Below are positions 5,802-8,116 of a DNA stretch of 8,116 nt, in pieces. Position 1 is the stretch's first letter. Each line of letters opens with the position of its first letter. The notes below the pieces were generated by a model that saw only the letters and a program-made list of their open reading frames with translations, made no database searches and was not told the DNA's origin. The position numbers were made by a program, and so were the translations under genes. Origin of the DNA: Flammeovirgaceae bacterium UBA5867 (lineage in GTDB: Bacteria; Bacteroidota; Bacteroidia; Cytophagales; Cyclobacteriaceae). The DNA is taken from NCBI GenBank assembly GCA_002432545.1, contig DJFR01000172.1, positions 151 to 8,266 on the forward strand, given 5' to 3'.

Positions 5802-6431
5802 TTATTGAAGTCCGCGCAGCATCAAGTCCAGGTTCTTGCGAAAAAATATCTTGGCCGGAGTTAACTGGTTGAGATGTGCTGCCACTACCCCCCCGATGAA
5901 TATCGATGTGATGAGGTTGGTGATGTCGCGGGTGGAGATAGTTTTGGTTATCTCTTTTCGAAAGATCGCCTCGAGGGTAAATTTCTCCAGCATCTGGTCG
6001 AGCGATAATATTTCGATGTTGGTGATGTTTTCAACTTCCGGAAAAAGGATTTTCTTTTCTTCCGGTTTTAATGGAAATGGTTTGGGTGGTCTGCGGAAAT
6101 CGGAGAAGTACCCGATCAGACTGAGCAGCAATCCGGGATGTTCTTCATACGACTCGCTAAGTTTATCGAACAGATAATATACTCCCTGAATACCTTCTTT
6201 TGGTTTAAGCGTAAGGTCAACCGAACGCCCCAGGCACCACACCCGGAAGTAGTATAATAAAATATCTTCCTTCTGTGGAAAGTACTTGAACAGTGTTACT
6301 TTCGAGATCTTAACTTTCTCGCAGATGTCGTCTACATATAGATCTTCAAAGGGTCTCTTCCCAACCAGTTTTAATGTTGTATCCAACACATGCACTTTCA
6401 ATCTGGCGGCTTTTTCTTTTCTAAGACTCAT
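5802..6431 (-). CDS. TetR/AcrR family transcriptional regulator
   Basis: 209 residues, typical for TetR regulators, which act in the cytoplasm as dimers and usually repress neighbouring genes until a ligand binds. The N-terminal DNA-binding domain is clear: helix 1 about 6-24, then the helix-turn-helix at about 32-51 (VDDICEKVKISKVTLFKYFPQKEDIL), with the family's KxTLFxYFxxKEDIL signature. Residues 60-205 are the ligand-binding and dimerisation part, which is variable between members and gives no hint of the ligand. It diverges from the gamma-glutamyltransferase gene across a 96-nt gap, making that gene and itself the likeliest targets. The stop is 43 nt from the end of the convergent lipoprotein gene; no strong terminator is seen between them. 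Confidence 0.92.
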   Translation of the reverse strand: MSLRKEKAARLKVHVLDTTLKLVGKRPFEDLYVDDICEKVKISKVTLFKYFPQKEDILLYYFRVWCLGRSVDLTLKPKEGIQGVYYLFDKLSESYEEHPGLLLSLIGYFSDFRRPPKPFPLKPEEKKILFPEVENITNIEILSLDQMLEKFTLEAIFRKEITKTISTRDITNLITSIFIGGVVAAHLNQLTPAKIFFRKNLDLMLRGLQ

Positions 6432-6497
6432 GCTTTTGCAGTAAAGATGTTAATCACCACTCATCCACAAATACTTCTAAAACACTCTCGGAATTAA

Positions 6498-6516
6498 TAC
6501 TTTTAACTCGACTTAA
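6498..6516. promoter_or_regulatory. Possible ggt promoter element and TetR operator
   Basis: In the tetR-ggt gap, TTAACTCGACTTAA (6503-6516) is an imperfect 14-bp dyad (12 of 14 positions symmetric around TCGA), the size of half to one TetR-family operator. It overlaps TACTTTTA (6498-6505), a one-mismatch TAnnTTTG box directed toward ggt. A repressor bound here would block that promoter. No matching -33 is seen, so this is tentative. Confidence 0.3.
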
Positions 6517-6527
6517 CCAATTTTAAG

Positions 6528-8116
6528 ATGATGAAACGCTGTATTCCGCTTTTACTTGCTATAAGTGCAGTTGCCTGTAACAGCAACCTGCGACACGAAC
6601 GGATTACAGGTTTGATTACGGATTCTGCCATGGTTGTATCGGCCCATCCCCTGGCCTCTCAGGTGGGCGCAGATATCATGCGTAAAGGTGGCAACGCGGT
6701 TGATGCTGCCATCGCTACACAGTTCGCACTGGCCGTGGTATACCCGAGTGCCGGTAACATTGGTGGTGGTGGTTTTATGGTATACCGGAAACATGATGGA
6801 AGTATAGCAACACTCGATTACCGCGAAAAAGCTCCGGGTGCTGCTTCGCGCAATATGTACCTTGACTCTGCCGGTAACGTGATTGATTCGCTGAGTCAGG
6901 ATGGACATTTATCGTGTGGTGTGCCGGGATCAGTTGCTGGTATGCTTGAGGCGCATGCTAAGTTTGGAAAGCTTCCGTGGAAGGATCTCGTGGAGCCAGC
7001 TATAGCACTGGCACTAAATGGTTTTGTATTAACGGCACGCGAAGCCCGGGGAATGAACTATCTGAAAGATATACTTGTCCGGAAGAATACAATTCGTCCG
7101 GAATATTTACTCCGTGACAAATGGATGGCGGGCGATACAATTCGCTGGACTGACTTAGGACATACGCTCGAGCGCATTCGCGACAACGGCTTTGCCGGCT
7201 TCTACGAAGGTAAAACAGCTGACGATATAGTGGCCGAGATGAAACGCGGCAACGGTCTTATCTCCCATGAAGATTTAAAGAACTATAAAGCCGTGTGGCG
7301 TGAGCCGATCATCGGTCAGTATAAAGACTATAAGATCATTTCCATGGCACCACCGTCTAGCGGGGGCGTTGCGTTGCTGCAATTGCTGCGATCGGTGGAG
7401 CCTTACCCTATTCGTGAATGGGGATGGAACTCAGCACAAACAACACACTTGCTGGTAGAAGCCGAACGAAGAGCCTATGCTGATCGCTCGGTATATTTAG
7501 GCGATCCCGATTTTGTAAATGTACCGGTAAAGCAACTCACGAGTAATTTATATACCGATGAACGGATGAAGTCATTCGATCCGGAGCATGCGACACCAAG
7601 TGCTACAATCAGGGAAGGTTCACTCGCACTATATGAATCTCCGGAGACAACACACCTTTCGGTTATCGACCCCGAAGGAAATGCCGTTGCTGTTACAACA
7701 ACGTTGAACGATGCGTATGGTTCTAAAGTAATTGTTGCCGGCTCTGGTTTCTTATTGAATGACGAGATGGACGACTTCAGCGCGAAGCCGGGCTCTCCGA
7801 ATATGTATGGTGTTATCGGTGGCGAAGCCAACAAGATCGAACCGAATAAACGCATGCTCAGTTCGATGACACCCACGATCATTGAACGAAACGGCAGGCT
7901 GGTAATGGTTGTAGGAACACCCGGTGGCTCTAAAATTATTACGAGTGTTTTCCAAACGATACTCAATGTACTGGAGCACAACATGACGATGCAGGAAGCT
8001 GTAACAGCAAAACGCTTTCATCACCAATGGCAACCGGATACAATTGCAAATGAGTATACTGCTTTTTCTGCTGATGATAGTTTGAAGCTTGTCAAGATGG
8101 GACATGCGTTCAAGTC
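6528..8116 (+). CDS. ggt: Gamma-glutamyltransferase, lipoprotein form (3' end cut off)
   Basis: 529 full codons are present; family members run about 550-590, so only the last few dozen residues are missing. The enzyme hydrolyses or transfers the gamma-glutamyl group of glutathione and related peptides outside the cytoplasm. Residues 1-16 are a lipoprotein signal with lipobox AVAC and Cys17, suggesting membrane anchoring. The precursor would self-cleave before Thr374 in ETTHLSV, the catalytic nucleophile. Other key residues match the E. coli enzyme by spacing: Arg99 (DYREKAP), Thr392 and Asn394 (TTTLN), Glu413 and Asp416 (EMDDFS), Ser445-Ser446 (LSSMTP) and Gly466-Gly467 (TPGGS). Tandem ATGs at 6528 and 6531 are both usable starts. 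It is divergent from tetR. Nothing suggests loss of activity. Confidence 0.96.
   Translation, partial: MMKRCIPLLLAISAVACNSNLRHERITGLITDSAMVVSAHPLASQVGADIMRKGGNAVDAAIATQFALAVVYPSAGNIGGGGFMVYRKHDGSIATLDYREKAPGAASRNMYLDSAGNVIDSLSQDGHLSCGVPGSVAGMLEAHAKFGKLPWKDLVEPAIALALNGFVLTAREARGMNYLKDILVRKNTIRPEYLLRDKWMAGDTIRWTDLGHTLERIRDNGFAGFYEGKTADDIVAEMKRGNGLISHEDLKNYKAVWREPIIGQYKDYKIISMAPPSSGGVALLQLLRSVEPYPIREWGWNSAQTTHLLVEAERRAYADRSVYLGDPDFVNVPVKQLTSNLYTDERMKSFDPEHATPSATIREGSLALYESPETTHLSVIDPEGNAVAVTTTLNDAYGSKVIVAGSGFLLNDEMDDFSAKPGSPNMYGVIGGEANKIEPNKRMLSSMTPTIIERNGRLVMVVGTPGGSKIITSVFQTILNVLEHNMTMQEAVTAKRFHHQWQPDTIANEYTAFSADDSLKLVKMGHAFK

Noticed and set aside
5836..6177. 113-codon plus-strand frame opposite tetR
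   Set aside because: Antisense shadow of a clear TetR gene.
6552..8105. Three minus-strand frames opposite ggt (6552-6908, 7475-7984, 7752-8105)
   Set aside because: Antisense to a gene with every catalytic residue in place; no family features in the frames.

Overview
The window looks like chromosomal DNA of a Bacteroidota member, probably order Cytophagales (inference). The support is: promoter motifs of the Bacteroidota type (TTTG, about 19 nt spacer, TAnnTTTG), no convincing Shine-Dalgarno sequences before the starts, and families typical of the group (signal-peptide TPR-caspases, small outer-membrane barrels, gamma-glutamyltransferase with a lipoprotein signal). There is no transposon, phage, CRISPR or plasmid signature.

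Layout. 1-134: 3' end of an unrecognised plus-strand gene. 135-499: apparently non-coding. 500-532: strong bidirectional-looking terminator. 556-629: tRNA-Asp(GTC) on the minus strand, with a textbook promoter at 691-722. 892-940: dps terminator. 954-1433: dps, a ferritin-like DNA-protection protein (minus). 1538-5481: three minus-strand genes in the order caspase 2, outer-membrane barrel, caspase 1. 5588-5758: tiny, very basic lipoprotein (plus), divergent from caspase 2. 5802-6431: TetR-family regulator (minus). 6528-8116: gamma-glutamyltransferase (plus), divergent from tetR and cut by the window end.

The centre of interest is 1538-5481. Two exported proteins share one architecture (signal peptide, four TPR-like repeats, low-complexity Lys/Thr/Gln/Pro linker, C-terminal caspase-fold peptidase with intact His-Cys dyad) and bracket an exported beta-barrel with a long acidic, aromatic insertion. 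Their catalytic domains are about 75% identical by my hand count (175 of 232, ungapped), while the TPR parts are much more diverged. The simplest reading is duplicated proteases acting outside the cytoplasm, with TPR parts diverged for different partners, and with the barrel as a candidate partner. This is an inference from gene order and signal peptides. Caspase 2 and the barrel gene also share a short motif pair just before their start codons.

The tetR-ggt pair is an ordinary divergent regulator-target arrangement with a possible operator in the 96-nt gap. Promoters, operators and the partial left-end gene are less certain than the main coding calls.
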